A model generated the notes under the pieces. That model had not been told where the DNA came from. It saw nothing but the letters and a program-made list of their open reading frames with translations, and made no database searches. Shown in pieces: positions 31,242 through 42,345 of a stretch of DNA of 64,000 nt. Each line of letters starts with the position of its first letter. Positions within the stretch are counted from its first letter, which is position 1. Position numbers and translations under genes: made by a program. Source of the DNA: Rhynchopus sp. YZ270_cl-10 (taxonomy: Eukaryota; Euglenozoa; Diplonemea; Diplonemida; Diplonemidae). The stretch is taken from assembly GCA_964035575.1 (NCBI GenBank), contig OZ037835.1:1612001-1676000 (forward strand), read 5' to 3'.

Positions 31242-32012
31242 TGCGCTTACCTTTCGTAGGCAGCGTCAAACTTGAGAAGTGACCTTCATTTTTTTTTTTT
31301 TTTTTTTTGAAAAACACCAAACGCTGTTCACAATAATCATATATTGGTGAGAATGAATGGGAAAAGTAACGTTTTTGAGTTTACCCAAGTTTTCCTGTTT
31401 AACCCTTTAGACAGGGGTCCTAAGAGTGGTAACTTTTAGTTAGGGACTTTCCAGGGTTAGAGGTCTCGATGCCACTGTAGGCTTGTTGATCCCGGGTGAT
31501 AAGAGATGAGCGCCAGTTGGGCTTGTCTCTCCAGGGGTAGAGCTCTGTGGTCTCATGCATTACTGTTGTATCTATGCTCGGATGTTTTTCGTGTCTGCTT
31601 GCACTGTTTTTTCTGTCCTGTTACAAGAACACTGATGAGTTTATATGGCCCTGCCTGAGCAGAGTTCTTGATGATCCCGGGTGATAAGACTGAGGGCCGG
31701 ATGGGCTCGTCTTTCAAGGGTTAGAGTTCTTGCTCGGGGGATTTTTCGCTCTCTCTGTGGTGTTTGTGTTCTGTTATGTTACTTGTACACTGTTTTGTTT
31801 CTTCCTGTGGCACAAAAGCGGATGAGCTAATGCTGAGTAACCCTGCTTGAGCAGAGTTCTTGATGATCCCGGGTGACTCCAGGGTTAGACTCCAGGGTCT
31901 CTTTTCCTTCCCTCGTACGTCACAATAAAGAGACCCCTTCCCTCGCATTTTTTCACGACATTGTTTTTGGGTTTGGGTAATGTTCACGGGCTATTCTCTA
32001 TACACCAGATCT

Positions 32013-32234
32013 CCACCTCCACCTCCACCTCCACCTCCACCTCCACCTCCACCTCCACCTCCACCTCCACCTCCACCTCCACCTCCACCTCCACCTCCAC
32101 CTCCACCTCCACCTCCACCTCCACCTCCACCTCCACCTCCACCTCCACCTCCACCTCCACCTCCACCTCCACCTCCACCTCCACCTCCACCTCCACCTCC
32201 ACCTCCACCTCCACCTCCACCTCCACCTCCACCT
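32013..32234 (+). repeat. (CCACCT)37 tract, unit 13
   Basis: Thirty-seven perfect hexamers. Confidence 0.95.
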
Positions 32235-32281
32235 CCTCCCCTACCCGAAATCAGACAACAACAGACAACAAGAGAGGTGAA

Positions 32282-33796
32282 ATGATGATATGCGCGCTGC
32301 TGCTGTGCGTGGAAGCTGTGCTGCCTGCGTGCACAGGTACAACCGCTCCGGCGTGTCGGTACGAATTCTCGAGTGCACCCCCTGGTTCTTTCGGAAGTGC
32401 CGACTTCTCACCGGACGGGCTACTGATTGCAACCTCAGCTGGTTGGCTGTCTGATCCCGTGGTGCGGAGCACACAAGACGGCTCTGTGGTGGCAGTGCTT
32501 CCAGCTGAAGGGCCCAAGAAGTCTGTGCTCTTCTCACCCAACGGGCAGGAGATTGTAGTTGCATGCAACAATCGTGTGCTAGTGTTCAGCACGACAACTT
32601 GGCAACAGCTGCATGTGATCTTTGTTACGGATGATATCTCTGACGTGGCCTACTCGCACGACAGTGCTCATCTCGCTGTGGCCACCTACACTTTCGGCGC
32701 AGTGTACACGACCAGCGGGACCCTCGTCGCGAATTTCACTGGACACGGCGAGACGATCAGTGTTGCCTTCTCTCACGATGATTCGCAAGTTGTGAGTGGC
32801 GGAGCGGACAAAAAGGCCCGCGTGTGGTCCTCCACCACCGCTGTTGAGTCGTTTGCGATGACACACGAGGCTCAGGTCTATTCAGTTGCGTGGTCGGATG
32901 ATGGGAAGCTGATTGCGACCGCAAGCCAAGAAATCACTGGGGTGACTGGCCATCAATACAATGCGGCAAAGCTGTGGGACGCGCGAGATGGATCGGAGTT
33001 AACGACGTTTTCTCCCAGTTACCCCGCCCGTGTTGTGTTTGCTCCGTCCAGTAAGCAGGTGGCTGTTGGGGAAGCGTCAATTCCTGGGGGTGAAAGTACA
33101 AAGAGAGTGACGTTGTTCGGAACGGAGGCACCTTACGCATCACAAGCAGTGTACCCTGTCGGCGGTGTTTGCCTTTCCTATTCAAAGCAAGGTGATTTGT
33201 TGGCCATGTGTAGTATTTTCTCACGCACACTGACGGTTTGGGACGTGCTCCCGGGAACTGATCCGTCGTGCCCTGCGTCAGGTGTGGTCGTGTCTGTGGG
33301 AGGTGCCCCGGTTGCAGGCGTGCCCGTGTCGGCAGCGGCGCTGAACGAAGTGGTGGCGGGACCGGTCTTCAGCCTCTCGGTGCTGCCGCCCCCGATGCGC
33401 AACGGTGCGTTCCACTTTGCGAACAGCGTGGTGCCGGCCACAACCGACATCGAGCTGTCGTGCTGCGGCTCCGCGACCGCATGCGAGTTCTACGTTGTGT
33501 CGTACAACTGTGGCGACTGCATGGCAAGCGACATGAACGGCGGCTTCCCCTCTGTGCTCCCGACTGCAGGCTTCGACGCAGGCAGCTGCTCTCCGTGGTT
33601 CACTGTGAACGATGCCGGACCTGTGGAACACCCGACGGTTGTGCACCACAAGCAGGTTGCTGCAGGCGACTCGGTGACCGTGACCACCACCAAGCAGGCC
33701 CTCTTCTTCGCAGTGTTTGGCGACAACAAGGCCCTCGGAGGGCCGTGGTGCAAGCGTGCAGCTGGCCCGGCTGTGGGCAACTCATGCCACGCATAG
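32282..33796 (+). CDS. Secreted WD40/cysteine-rich protein, copy 13
   Basis: Product identical to copy 1; preceded by 222 bases of hexamer. Confidence 0.85.
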   Translation: MMICALLLCVEAVLPACTGTTAPACRYEFSSAPPGSFGSADFSPDGLLIATSAGWLSDPVVRSTQDGSVVAVLPAEGPKKSVLFSPNGQEIVVACNNRVLVFSTTTWQQLHVIFVTDDISDVAYSHDSAHLAVATYTFGAVYTTSGTLVANFTGHGETISVAFSHDDSQVVSGGADKKARVWSSTTAVESFAMTHEAQVYSVAWSDDGKLIATASQEITGVTGHQYNAAKLWDARDGSELTTFSPSYPARVVFAPSSKQVAVGEASIPGGESTKRVTLFGTEAPYASQAVYPVGGVCLSYSKQGDLLAMCSIFSRTLTVWDVLPGTDPSCPASGVVVSVGGAPVAGVPVSAAALNEVVAGPVFSLSVLPPPMRNGAFHFANSVVPATTDIELSCCGSATACEFYVVSYNCGDCMASDMNGGFPSVLPTAGFDAGSCSPWFTVNDAGPVEHPTVVHHKQVAAGDSVTVTTTKQALFFAVFGDNKALGGPWCKRAAGPAVGNSCHA

Positions 33797-34567
33797 TGCG
33801 CTTACCTTTCGTAGGCAGCGTCAAACTTGAGAAGTGACCTTCATTTTTTTTTTTTTTTTTTTTGAAAAACACCAAACGCTGTTCACAATAATCATATATT
33901 GGTGAGAATGAATGGGAAAAGTAACGTTTTTGAGTTTACCCAAGTTTTCCTGTTTAACCCTTTAGACAGGGGTCCTAAGAGTGGTAACTTTTAGTTAGGG
34001 ACTTTCCAGGGTTAGAGGTCTCGATGCCACTGTAGGCTTGTTGATCCCGGGTGATAAGAGATGAGCGCCAGTTGGGCTTGTCTCTCCAGGGGTAGAGCTC
34101 TGTGGTCTCATGCATTACTGTTGTATCTATGCTCGGATGTTTTTCGTGTCTGCTTGCACTGTTTTTTCTGTCCTGTTACAAGAACACTGATGAGTTTATA
34201 TGGCCCTGCCTGAGCAGAGTTCTTGATGATCCCGGGTGATAAGACTGAGGGCCGGATGGGCTCGTCTTTCAAGGGTTAGAGTTCTTGCTCGGGGGATTTT
34301 TCGCTCTCTCTGTGGTGTTTGTGTTCTGTTATGTTACTTGTACACTGTTTTGTTTCTTCCTGTGGCACAAAAGCGGATGAGCTAATGCTGAGTAACCCTG
34401 CTTGAGCAGAGTTCTTGATGATCCCGGGTGACTCCAGGGTTAGACTCCAGGGTCTCTTTTCCTTCCCTCGTACGTCACAATAAAGAGACCCCTTCCCTCG
34501 CATTTTTTCACGACATTGTTTTTGGGTTTGGGTAATGTTCACGGGCTATTCTCTATACACCAGATCT

Positions 34568-34675
34568 CCACCTCCACCTCCACCTCCACCTCCACCTCCA
34601 CCTCCACCTCCACCTCCACCTCCACCTCCACCTCCACCTCCACCTCCACCTCCACCTCCACCTCCACCTCCACCT
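34568..34675 (+). repeat. (CCACCT)18 tract, unit 14
   Basis: Eighteen perfect hexamers, second shortest in the WD array. Confidence 0.95.
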
Positions 34676-34722
34676 CCTCCCCTACCCGAAATCAGACAAC
34701 AACAGACAACAAGAGAGGTGAA

Positions 34723-36237
34723 ATGATGATATGCGCGCTGCTGCTGTGCGTGGAAGCTGTGCTGCCTGCGTGCACAGGTACAACCGCTCCGGCGTGTCGG
34801 TACGAATTCTCGAGTGCACCCCCTGGTTCTTTCGGAAGTGCCGACTTCTCACCGGACGGGCTACTGATTGCAACCTCAGCTGGTTGGCTGTCTGATCCCG
34901 TGGTGCGGAGCACACAAGACGGCTCTGTGGTGGCAGTGCTTCCAGCTGAAGGGCCCAAGAAGTCTGTGCTCTTCTCACCCAACGGGCAGGAGATTGTAGT
35001 TGCATGCAACAATCGTGTGCTAGTGTTCAGCACGACAACTTGGCAACAGCTGCATGTGATCTTTGTTACGGATGATATCTCTGACGTGGCCTACTCGCAC
35101 GACAGTGCTCATCTCGCTGTGGCCACCTACACTTTCGGCGCAGTGTACACGACCAGCGGGACCCTCGTCGCGAATTTCACTGGACACGGCGAGACGATCA
35201 GTGTTGCCTTCTCTCACGATGATTCGCAAGTTGTGAGTGGCGGAGCGGACAAAAAGGCCCGCGTGTGGTCCTCCACCACCGCTGTTGAGTCGTTTGCGAT
35301 GACACACGAGGCTCAGGTCTATTCAGTTGCGTGGTCGGATGATGGGAAGCTGATTGCGACCGCAAGCCAAGAAATCACTGGGGTGACTGGCCATCAATAC
35401 AATGCGGCAAAGCTGTGGGACGCGCGAGATGGATCGGAGTTAACGACGTTTTCTCCCAGTTACCCCGCCCGTGTTGTGTTTGCTCCGTCCAGTAAGCAGG
35501 TGGCTGTTGGGGAAGCGTCAATTCCTGGGGGTGAAAGTACAAAGAGAGTGACGTTGTTCGGAACGGAGGCACCTTACGCATCACAAGCAGTGTACCCTGT
35601 CGGCGGTGTTTGCCTTTCCTATTCAAAGCAAGGTGATTTGTTGGCCATGTGTAGTATTTTCTCACGCACACTGACGGTTTGGGACGTGCTCCCGGGAACT
35701 GATCCGTCGTGCCCTGCGTCAGGTGTGGTCGTGTCTGTGGGAGGTGCCCCGGTTGCAGGCGTGCCCGTGTCGGCAGCGGCGCTGAACGAAGTGGTGGCGG
35801 GACCGGTCTTCAGCCTCTCGGTGCTGCCGCCCCCGATGCGCAACGGTGCGTTCCACTTTGCGAACAGCGTGGTGCCGGCCACAACCGACATCGAGCTGTC
35901 GTGCTGCGGCTCCGCGACCGCATGCGAGTTCTACGTTGTGTCGTACAACTGTGGCGACTGCATGGCAAGCGACATGAACGGCGGCTTCCCCTCTGTGCTC
36001 CCGACTGCAGGCTTCGACGCAGGCAGCTGCTCTCCGTGGTTCACTGTGAACGATGCCGGACCTGTGGAACACCCGACGGTTGTGCACCACAAGCAGGTTG
36101 CTGCAGGCGACTCGGTGACCGTGACCACCACCAAGCAGGCCCTCTTCTTCGCAGTGTTTGGCGACAACAAGGCCCTCGGAGGGCCGTGGTGCAAGCGTGC
36201 AGCTGGCCCGGCTGTGGGCAACTCATGCCACGCATAG
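34723..36237 (+). CDS. Secreted WD40/cysteine-rich protein, copy 14
   Basis: Product identical to copy 1; preceded by only 108 bases of hexamer. Confidence 0.85.
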   Translation: MMICALLLCVEAVLPACTGTTAPACRYEFSSAPPGSFGSADFSPDGLLIATSAGWLSDPVVRSTQDGSVVAVLPAEGPKKSVLFSPNGQEIVVACNNRVLVFSTTTWQQLHVIFVTDDISDVAYSHDSAHLAVATYTFGAVYTTSGTLVANFTGHGETISVAFSHDDSQVVSGGADKKARVWSSTTAVESFAMTHEAQVYSVAWSDDGKLIATASQEITGVTGHQYNAAKLWDARDGSELTTFSPSYPARVVFAPSSKQVAVGEASIPGGESTKRVTLFGTEAPYASQAVYPVGGVCLSYSKQGDLLAMCSIFSRTLTVWDVLPGTDPSCPASGVVVSVGGAPVAGVPVSAAALNEVVAGPVFSLSVLPPPMRNGAFHFANSVVPATTDIELSCCGSATACEFYVVSYNCGDCMASDMNGGFPSVLPTAGFDAGSCSPWFTVNDAGPVEHPTVVHHKQVAAGDSVTVTTTKQALFFAVFGDNKALGGPWCKRAAGPAVGNSCHA

Positions 36238-37008
36238 TGCGCTTACCTTTCGTAGGCAGCGTCAAACTTGAGAAGTGACCTTCATTTTTTTTTTTTTTTT
36301 TTTTGAAAAACACCAAACGCTGTTCACAATAATCATATATTGGTGAGAATGAATGGGAAAAGTAACGTTTTTGAGTTTACCCAAGTTTTCCTGTTTAACC
36401 CTTTAGACAGGGGTCCTAAGAGTGGTAACTTTTAGTTAGGGACTTTCCAGGGTTAGAGGTCTCGATGCCACTGTAGGCTTGTTGATCCCGGGTGATAAGA
36501 GATGAGCGCCAGTTGGGCTTGTCTCTCCAGGGGTAGAGCTCTGTGGTCTCATGCATTACTGTTGTATCTATGCTCGGATGTTTTTCGTGTCTGCTTGCAC
36601 TGTTTTTTCTGTCCTGTTACAAGAACACTGATGAGTTTATATGGCCCTGCCTGAGCAGAGTTCTTGATGATCCCGGGTGATAAGACTGAGGGCCGGATGG
36701 GCTCGTCTTTCAAGGGTTAGAGTTCTTGCTCGGGGGATTTTTCGCTCTCTCTGTGGTGTTTGTGTTCTGTTATGTTACTTGTACACTGTTTTGTTTCTTC
36801 CTGTGGCACAAAAGCGGATGAGCTAATGCTGAGTAACCCTGCTTGAGCAGAGTTCTTGATGATCCCGGGTGACTCCAGGGTTAGACTCCAGGGTCTCTTT
36901 TCCTTCCCTCGTACGTCACAATAAAGAGACCCCTTCCCTCGCATTTTTTCACGACATTGTTTTTGGGTTTGGGTAATGTTCACGGGCTATTCTCTATACA
37001 CCAGATCT

Positions 37009-37254
37009 CCACCTCCACCTCCACCTCCACCTCCACCTCCACCTCCACCTCCACCTCCACCTCCACCTCCACCTCCACCTCCACCTCCACCTCCACCTCC
37101 ACCTCCACCTCCACCTCCACCTCCACCTCCACCTCCACCTCCACCTCCACCTCCACCTCCACCTCCACCTCCACCTCCACCTCCACCTCCACCTCCACCT
37201 CCACCTCCACCTCCACCTCCACCTCCACCTCCACCTCCACCTCCACCTCCACCT
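37009..37254 (+). repeat. (CCACCT)41 tract, unit 15
   Basis: Forty-one perfect hexamers. Confidence 0.95.
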
Positions 37255-37301
37255 CCTCCCCTACCCGAAATCAGACAACAACAGACAACAAGAGAGGTGA
37301 A

Positions 37302-38816
37302 ATGATGATATGCGCGCTGCTGCTGTGCGTGGAAGCTGTGCTGCCTGCGTGCACAGGTACAACCGCTCCGGCGTGTCGGTACGAATTCTCGAGTGCACCC
37401 CCTGGTTCTTTCGGAAGTGCCGACTTCTCACCGGACGGGCTACTGATTGCAACCTCAGCTGGTTGGCTGTCTGATCCCGTGGTGCGGAGCACACAAGACG
37501 GCTCTGTGGTGGCAGTGCTTCCAGCTGAAGGGCCCAAGAAGTCTGTGCTCTTCTCACCCAACGGGCAGGAGATTGTAGTTGCATGCAACAATCGTGTGCT
37601 AGTGTTCAGCACGACAACTTGGCAACAGCTGCATGTGATCTTTGTTACGGATGATATCTCTGACGTGGCCTACTCGCACGACAGTGCTCATCTCGCTGTG
37701 GCCACCTACACTTTCGGCGCAGTGTACACGACCAGCGGGACCCTCGTCGCGAATTTCACTGGACACGGCGAGACGATCAGTGTTGCCTTCTCTCACGATG
37801 ATTCGCAAGTTGTGAGTGGCGGAGCGGACAAAAAGGCCCGCGTGTGGTCCTCCACCACCGCTGTTGAGTCGTTTGCGATGACACACGAGGCTCAGGTCTA
37901 TTCAGTTGCGTGGTCGGATGATGGGAAGCTGATTGCGACCGCAAGCCAAGAAATCACTGGGGTGACTGGCCATCAATACAATGCGGCAAAGCTGTGGGAC
38001 GCGCGAGATGGATCGGAGTTAACGACGTTTTCTCCCAGTTACCCCGCCCGTGTTGTGTTTGCTCCGTCCAGTAAGCAGGTGGCTGTTGGGGAAGCGTCAA
38101 TTCCTGGGGGTGAAAGTACAAAGAGAGTGACGTTGTTCGGAACGGAGGCACCTTACGCATCACAAGCAGTGTACCCTGTCGGCGGTGTTTGCCTTTCCTA
38201 TTCAAAGCAAGGTGATTTGTTGGCCATGTGTAGTATTTTCTCACGCACACTGACGGTTTGGGACGTGCTCCCGGGAACTGATCCGTCGTGCCCTGCGTCA
38301 GGTGTGGTCGTGTCTGTGGGAGGTGCCCCGGTTGCAGGCGTGCCCGTGTCGGCAGCGGCGCTGAACGAAGTGGTGGCGGGACCGGTCTTCAGCCTCTCGG
38401 TGCTGCCGCCCCCGATGCGCAACGGTGCGTTCCACTTTGCGAACAGCGTGGTGCCGGCCACAACCGACATCGAGCTGTCGTGCTGCGGCTCCGCGACCGC
38501 ATGCGAGTTCTACGTTGTGTCGTACAACTGTGGCGACTGCATGGCAAGCGACATGAACGGCGGCTTCCCCTCTGTGCTCCCGACTGCAGGCTTCGACGCA
38601 GGCAGCTGCTCTCCGTGGTTCACTGTGAACGATGCCGGACCTGTGGAACACCCGACGGTTGTGCACCACAAGCAGGTTGCTGCAGGCGACTCGGTGACCG
38701 TGACCACCACCAAGCAGGCCCTCTTCTTCGCAGTGTTTGGCGACAACAAGGCCCTCGGAGGGCCGTGGTGCAAGCGTGCAGCTGGCCCGGCTGTGGGCAA
38801 CTCATGCCACGCATAG
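37302..38816 (+). CDS. Secreted WD40/cysteine-rich protein, copy 15
   Basis: Product identical to copy 1; preceded by 246 bases of hexamer. Confidence 0.85.
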   Translation: MMICALLLCVEAVLPACTGTTAPACRYEFSSAPPGSFGSADFSPDGLLIATSAGWLSDPVVRSTQDGSVVAVLPAEGPKKSVLFSPNGQEIVVACNNRVLVFSTTTWQQLHVIFVTDDISDVAYSHDSAHLAVATYTFGAVYTTSGTLVANFTGHGETISVAFSHDDSQVVSGGADKKARVWSSTTAVESFAMTHEAQVYSVAWSDDGKLIATASQEITGVTGHQYNAAKLWDARDGSELTTFSPSYPARVVFAPSSKQVAVGEASIPGGESTKRVTLFGTEAPYASQAVYPVGGVCLSYSKQGDLLAMCSIFSRTLTVWDVLPGTDPSCPASGVVVSVGGAPVAGVPVSAAALNEVVAGPVFSLSVLPPPMRNGAFHFANSVVPATTDIELSCCGSATACEFYVVSYNCGDCMASDMNGGFPSVLPTAGFDAGSCSPWFTVNDAGPVEHPTVVHHKQVAAGDSVTVTTTKQALFFAVFGDNKALGGPWCKRAAGPAVGNSCHA

Positions 38817-39587
38817 TGCGCTTACCTTTCGTAGGCAGCGTCAAACTTGAGAAGTGACCTTCATTTTTTTTTTTTTTTTTTTTGAAAAACACCAAACGCT
38901 GTTCACAATAATCATATATTGGTGAGAATGAATGGGAAAAGTAACGTTTTTGAGTTTACCCAAGTTTTCCTGTTTAACCCTTTAGACAGGGGTCCTAAGA
39001 GTGGTAACTTTTAGTTAGGGACTTTCCAGGGTTAGAGGTCTCGATGCCACTGTAGGCTTGTTGATCCCGGGTGATAAGAGATGAGCGCCAGTTGGGCTTG
39101 TCTCTCCAGGGGTAGAGCTCTGTGGTCTCATGCATTACTGTTGTATCTATGCTCGGATGTTTTTCGTGTCTGCTTGCACTGTTTTTTCTGTCCTGTTACA
39201 AGAACACTGATGAGTTTATATGGCCCTGCCTGAGCAGAGTTCTTGATGATCCCGGGTGATAAGACTGAGGGCCGGATGGGCTCGTCTTTCAAGGGTTAGA
39301 GTTCTTGCTCGGGGGATTTTTCGCTCTCTCTGTGGTGTTTGTGTTCTGTTATGTTACTTGTACACTGTTTTGTTTCTTCCTGTGGCACAAAAGCGGATGA
39401 GCTAATGCTGAGTAACCCTGCTTGAGCAGAGTTCTTGATGATCCCGGGTGACTCCAGGGTTAGACTCCAGGGTCTCTTTTCCTTCCCTCGTACGTCACAA
39501 TAAAGAGACCCCTTCCCTCGCATTTTTTCACGACATTGTTTTTGGGTTTGGGTAATGTTCACGGGCTATTCTCTATACACCAGATCT

Positions 39588-39815
39588 CCACCTCCACCTC
39601 CACCTCCACCTCCACCTCCACCTCCACCTCCACCTCCACCTCCACCTCCACCTCCACCTCCACCTCCACCTCCACCTCCACCTCCACCTCCACCTCCACC
39701 TCCACCTCCACCTCCACCTCCACCTCCACCTCCACCTCCACCTCCACCTCCACCTCCACCTCCACCTCCACCTCCACCTCCACCTCCACCTCCACCTCCA
39801 CCTCCACCTCCACCT
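39588..39815 (+). repeat. (CCACCT)38 tract, unit 16
   Basis: Thirty-eight perfect hexamers. Confidence 0.95.
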
Positions 39816-39862
39816 CCTCCCCTACCCGAAATCAGACAACAACAGACAACAAGAGAGGTGAA

Positions 39863-41377
39863 ATGATGATATGCGCGCTGCTGCTGTGCGTGGAAGCTGT
39901 GCTGCCTGCGTGCACAGGTACAACCGCTCCGGCGTGTCGGTACGAATTCTCGAGTGCACCCCCTGGTTCTTTCGGAAGTGCCGACTTCTCACCGGACGGG
40001 CTACTGATTGCAACCTCAGCTGGTTGGCTGTCTGATCCCGTGGTGCGGAGCACACAAGACGGCTCTGTGGTGGCAGTGCTTCCAGCTGAAGGGCCCAAGA
40101 AGTCTGTGCTCTTCTCACCCAACGGGCAGGAGATTGTAGTTGCATGCAACAATCGTGTGCTAGTGTTCAGCACGACAACTTGGCAACAGCTGCATGTGAT
40201 CTTTGTTACGGATGATATCTCTGACGTGGCCTACTCGCACGACAGTGCTCATCTCGCTGTGGCCACCTACACTTTCGGCGCAGTGTACACGACCAGCGGG
40301 ACCCTCGTCGCGAATTTCACTGGACACGGCGAGACGATCAGTGTTGCCTTCTCTCACGATGATTCGCAAGTTGTGAGTGGCGGAGCGGACAAAAAGGCCC
40401 GCGTGTGGTCCTCCACCACCGCTGTTGAGTCGTTTGCGATGACACACGAGGCTCAGGTCTATTCAGTTGCGTGGTCGGATGATGGGAAGCTGATTGCGAC
40501 CGCAAGCCAAGAAATCACTGGGGTGACTGGCCATCAATACAATGCGGCAAAGCTGTGGGACGCGCGAGATGGATCGGAGTTAACGACGTTTTCTCCCAGT
40601 TACCCCGCCCGTGTTGTGTTTGCTCCGTCCAGTAAGCAGGTGGCTGTTGGGGAAGCGTCAATTCCTGGGGGTGAAAGTACAAAGAGAGTGACGTTGTTCG
40701 GAACGGAGGCACCTTACGCATCACAAGCAGTGTACCCTGTCGGCGGTGTTTGCCTTTCCTATTCAAAGCAAGGTGATTTGTTGGCCATGTGTAGTATTTT
40801 CTCACGCACACTGACGGTTTGGGACGTGCTCCCGGGAACTGATCCGTCGTGCCCTGCGTCAGGTGTGGTCGTGTCTGTGGGAGGTGCCCCGGTTGCAGGC
40901 GTGCCCGTGTCGGCAGCGGCGCTGAACGAAGTGGTGGCGGGACCGGTCTTCAGCCTCTCGGTGCTGCCGCCCCCGATGCGCAACGGTGCGTTCCACTTTG
41001 CGAACAGCGTGGTGCCGGCCACAACCGACATCGAGCTGTCGTGCTGCGGCTCCGCGACCGCATGCGAGTTCTACGTTGTGTCGTACAACTGTGGCGACTG
41101 CATGGCAAGCGACATGAACGGCGGCTTCCCCTCTGTGCTCCCGACTGCAGGCTTCGACGCAGGCAGCTGCTCTCCGTGGTTCACTGTGAACGATGCCGGA
41201 CCTGTGGAACACCCGACGGTTGTGCACCACAAGCAGGTTGCTGCAGGCGACTCGGTGACCGTGACCACCACCAAGCAGGCCCTCTTCTTCGCAGTGTTTG
41301 GCGACAACAAGGCCCTCGGAGGGCCGTGGTGCAAGCGTGCAGCTGGCCCGGCTGTGGGCAACTCATGCCACGCATAG
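39863..41377 (+). CDS. Secreted WD40/cysteine-rich protein, copy 16
   Basis: Product identical to copy 1; preceded by 228 bases of hexamer. Confidence 0.85.
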   Translation: MMICALLLCVEAVLPACTGTTAPACRYEFSSAPPGSFGSADFSPDGLLIATSAGWLSDPVVRSTQDGSVVAVLPAEGPKKSVLFSPNGQEIVVACNNRVLVFSTTTWQQLHVIFVTDDISDVAYSHDSAHLAVATYTFGAVYTTSGTLVANFTGHGETISVAFSHDDSQVVSGGADKKARVWSSTTAVESFAMTHEAQVYSVAWSDDGKLIATASQEITGVTGHQYNAAKLWDARDGSELTTFSPSYPARVVFAPSSKQVAVGEASIPGGESTKRVTLFGTEAPYASQAVYPVGGVCLSYSKQGDLLAMCSIFSRTLTVWDVLPGTDPSCPASGVVVSVGGAPVAGVPVSAAALNEVVAGPVFSLSVLPPPMRNGAFHFANSVVPATTDIELSCCGSATACEFYVVSYNCGDCMASDMNGGFPSVLPTAGFDAGSCSPWFTVNDAGPVEHPTVVHHKQVAAGDSVTVTTTKQALFFAVFGDNKALGGPWCKRAAGPAVGNSCHA

Positions 41378-42148
41378 TGCGCTTACCTTTCGTAGGCAGC
41401 GTCAAACTTGAGAAGTGACCTTCATTTTTTTTTTTTTTTTTTTTGAAAAACACCAAACGCTGTTCACAATAATCATATATTGGTGAGAATGAATGGGAAA
41501 AGTAACGTTTTTGAGTTTACCCAAGTTTTCCTGTTTAACCCTTTAGACAGGGGTCCTAAGAGTGGTAACTTTTAGTTAGGGACTTTCCAGGGTTAGAGGT
41601 CTCGATGCCACTGTAGGCTTGTTGATCCCGGGTGATAAGAGATGAGCGCCAGTTGGGCTTGTCTCTCCAGGGGTAGAGCTCTGTGGTCTCATGCATTACT
41701 GTTGTATCTATGCTCGGATGTTTTTCGTGTCTGCTTGCACTGTTTTTTCTGTCCTGTTACAAGAACACTGATGAGTTTATATGGCCCTGCCTGAGCAGAG
41801 TTCTTGATGATCCCGGGTGATAAGACTGAGGGCCGGATGGGCTCGTCTTTCAAGGGTTAGAGTTCTTGCTCGGGGGATTTTTCGCTCTCTCTGTGGTGTT
41901 TGTGTTCTGTTATGTTACTTGTACACTGTTTTGTTTCTTCCTGTGGCACAAAAGCGGATGAGCTAATGCTGAGTAACCCTGCTTGAGCAGAGTTCTTGAT
42001 GATCCCGGGTGACTCCAGGGTTAGACTCCAGGGTCTCTTTTCCTTCCCTCGTACGTCACAATAAAGAGACCCCTTCCCTCGCATTTTTTCACGACATTGT
42101 TTTTGGGTTTGGGTAATGTTCACGGGCTATTCTCTATACACCAGATCT

Positions 42149-42298
42149 CCACCTCCACCTCCACCTCCACCTCCACCTCCACCTCCACCTCCACCTCCAC
42201 CTCCACCTCCACCTCCACCTCCACCTCCACCTCCACCTCCACCTCCACCTCCACCTCCACCTCCACCTCCACCTCCACCTCCACCTCCACCTCCACCT
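42149..42298 (+). repeat. (CCACCT)25 tract, unit 17
   Basis: Twenty-five perfect hexamers. Confidence 0.95.
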
Positions 42299-42345
42299 CC
42301 TCCCCTACCCGAAATCAGACAACAACAGACAACAAGAGAGGTGAA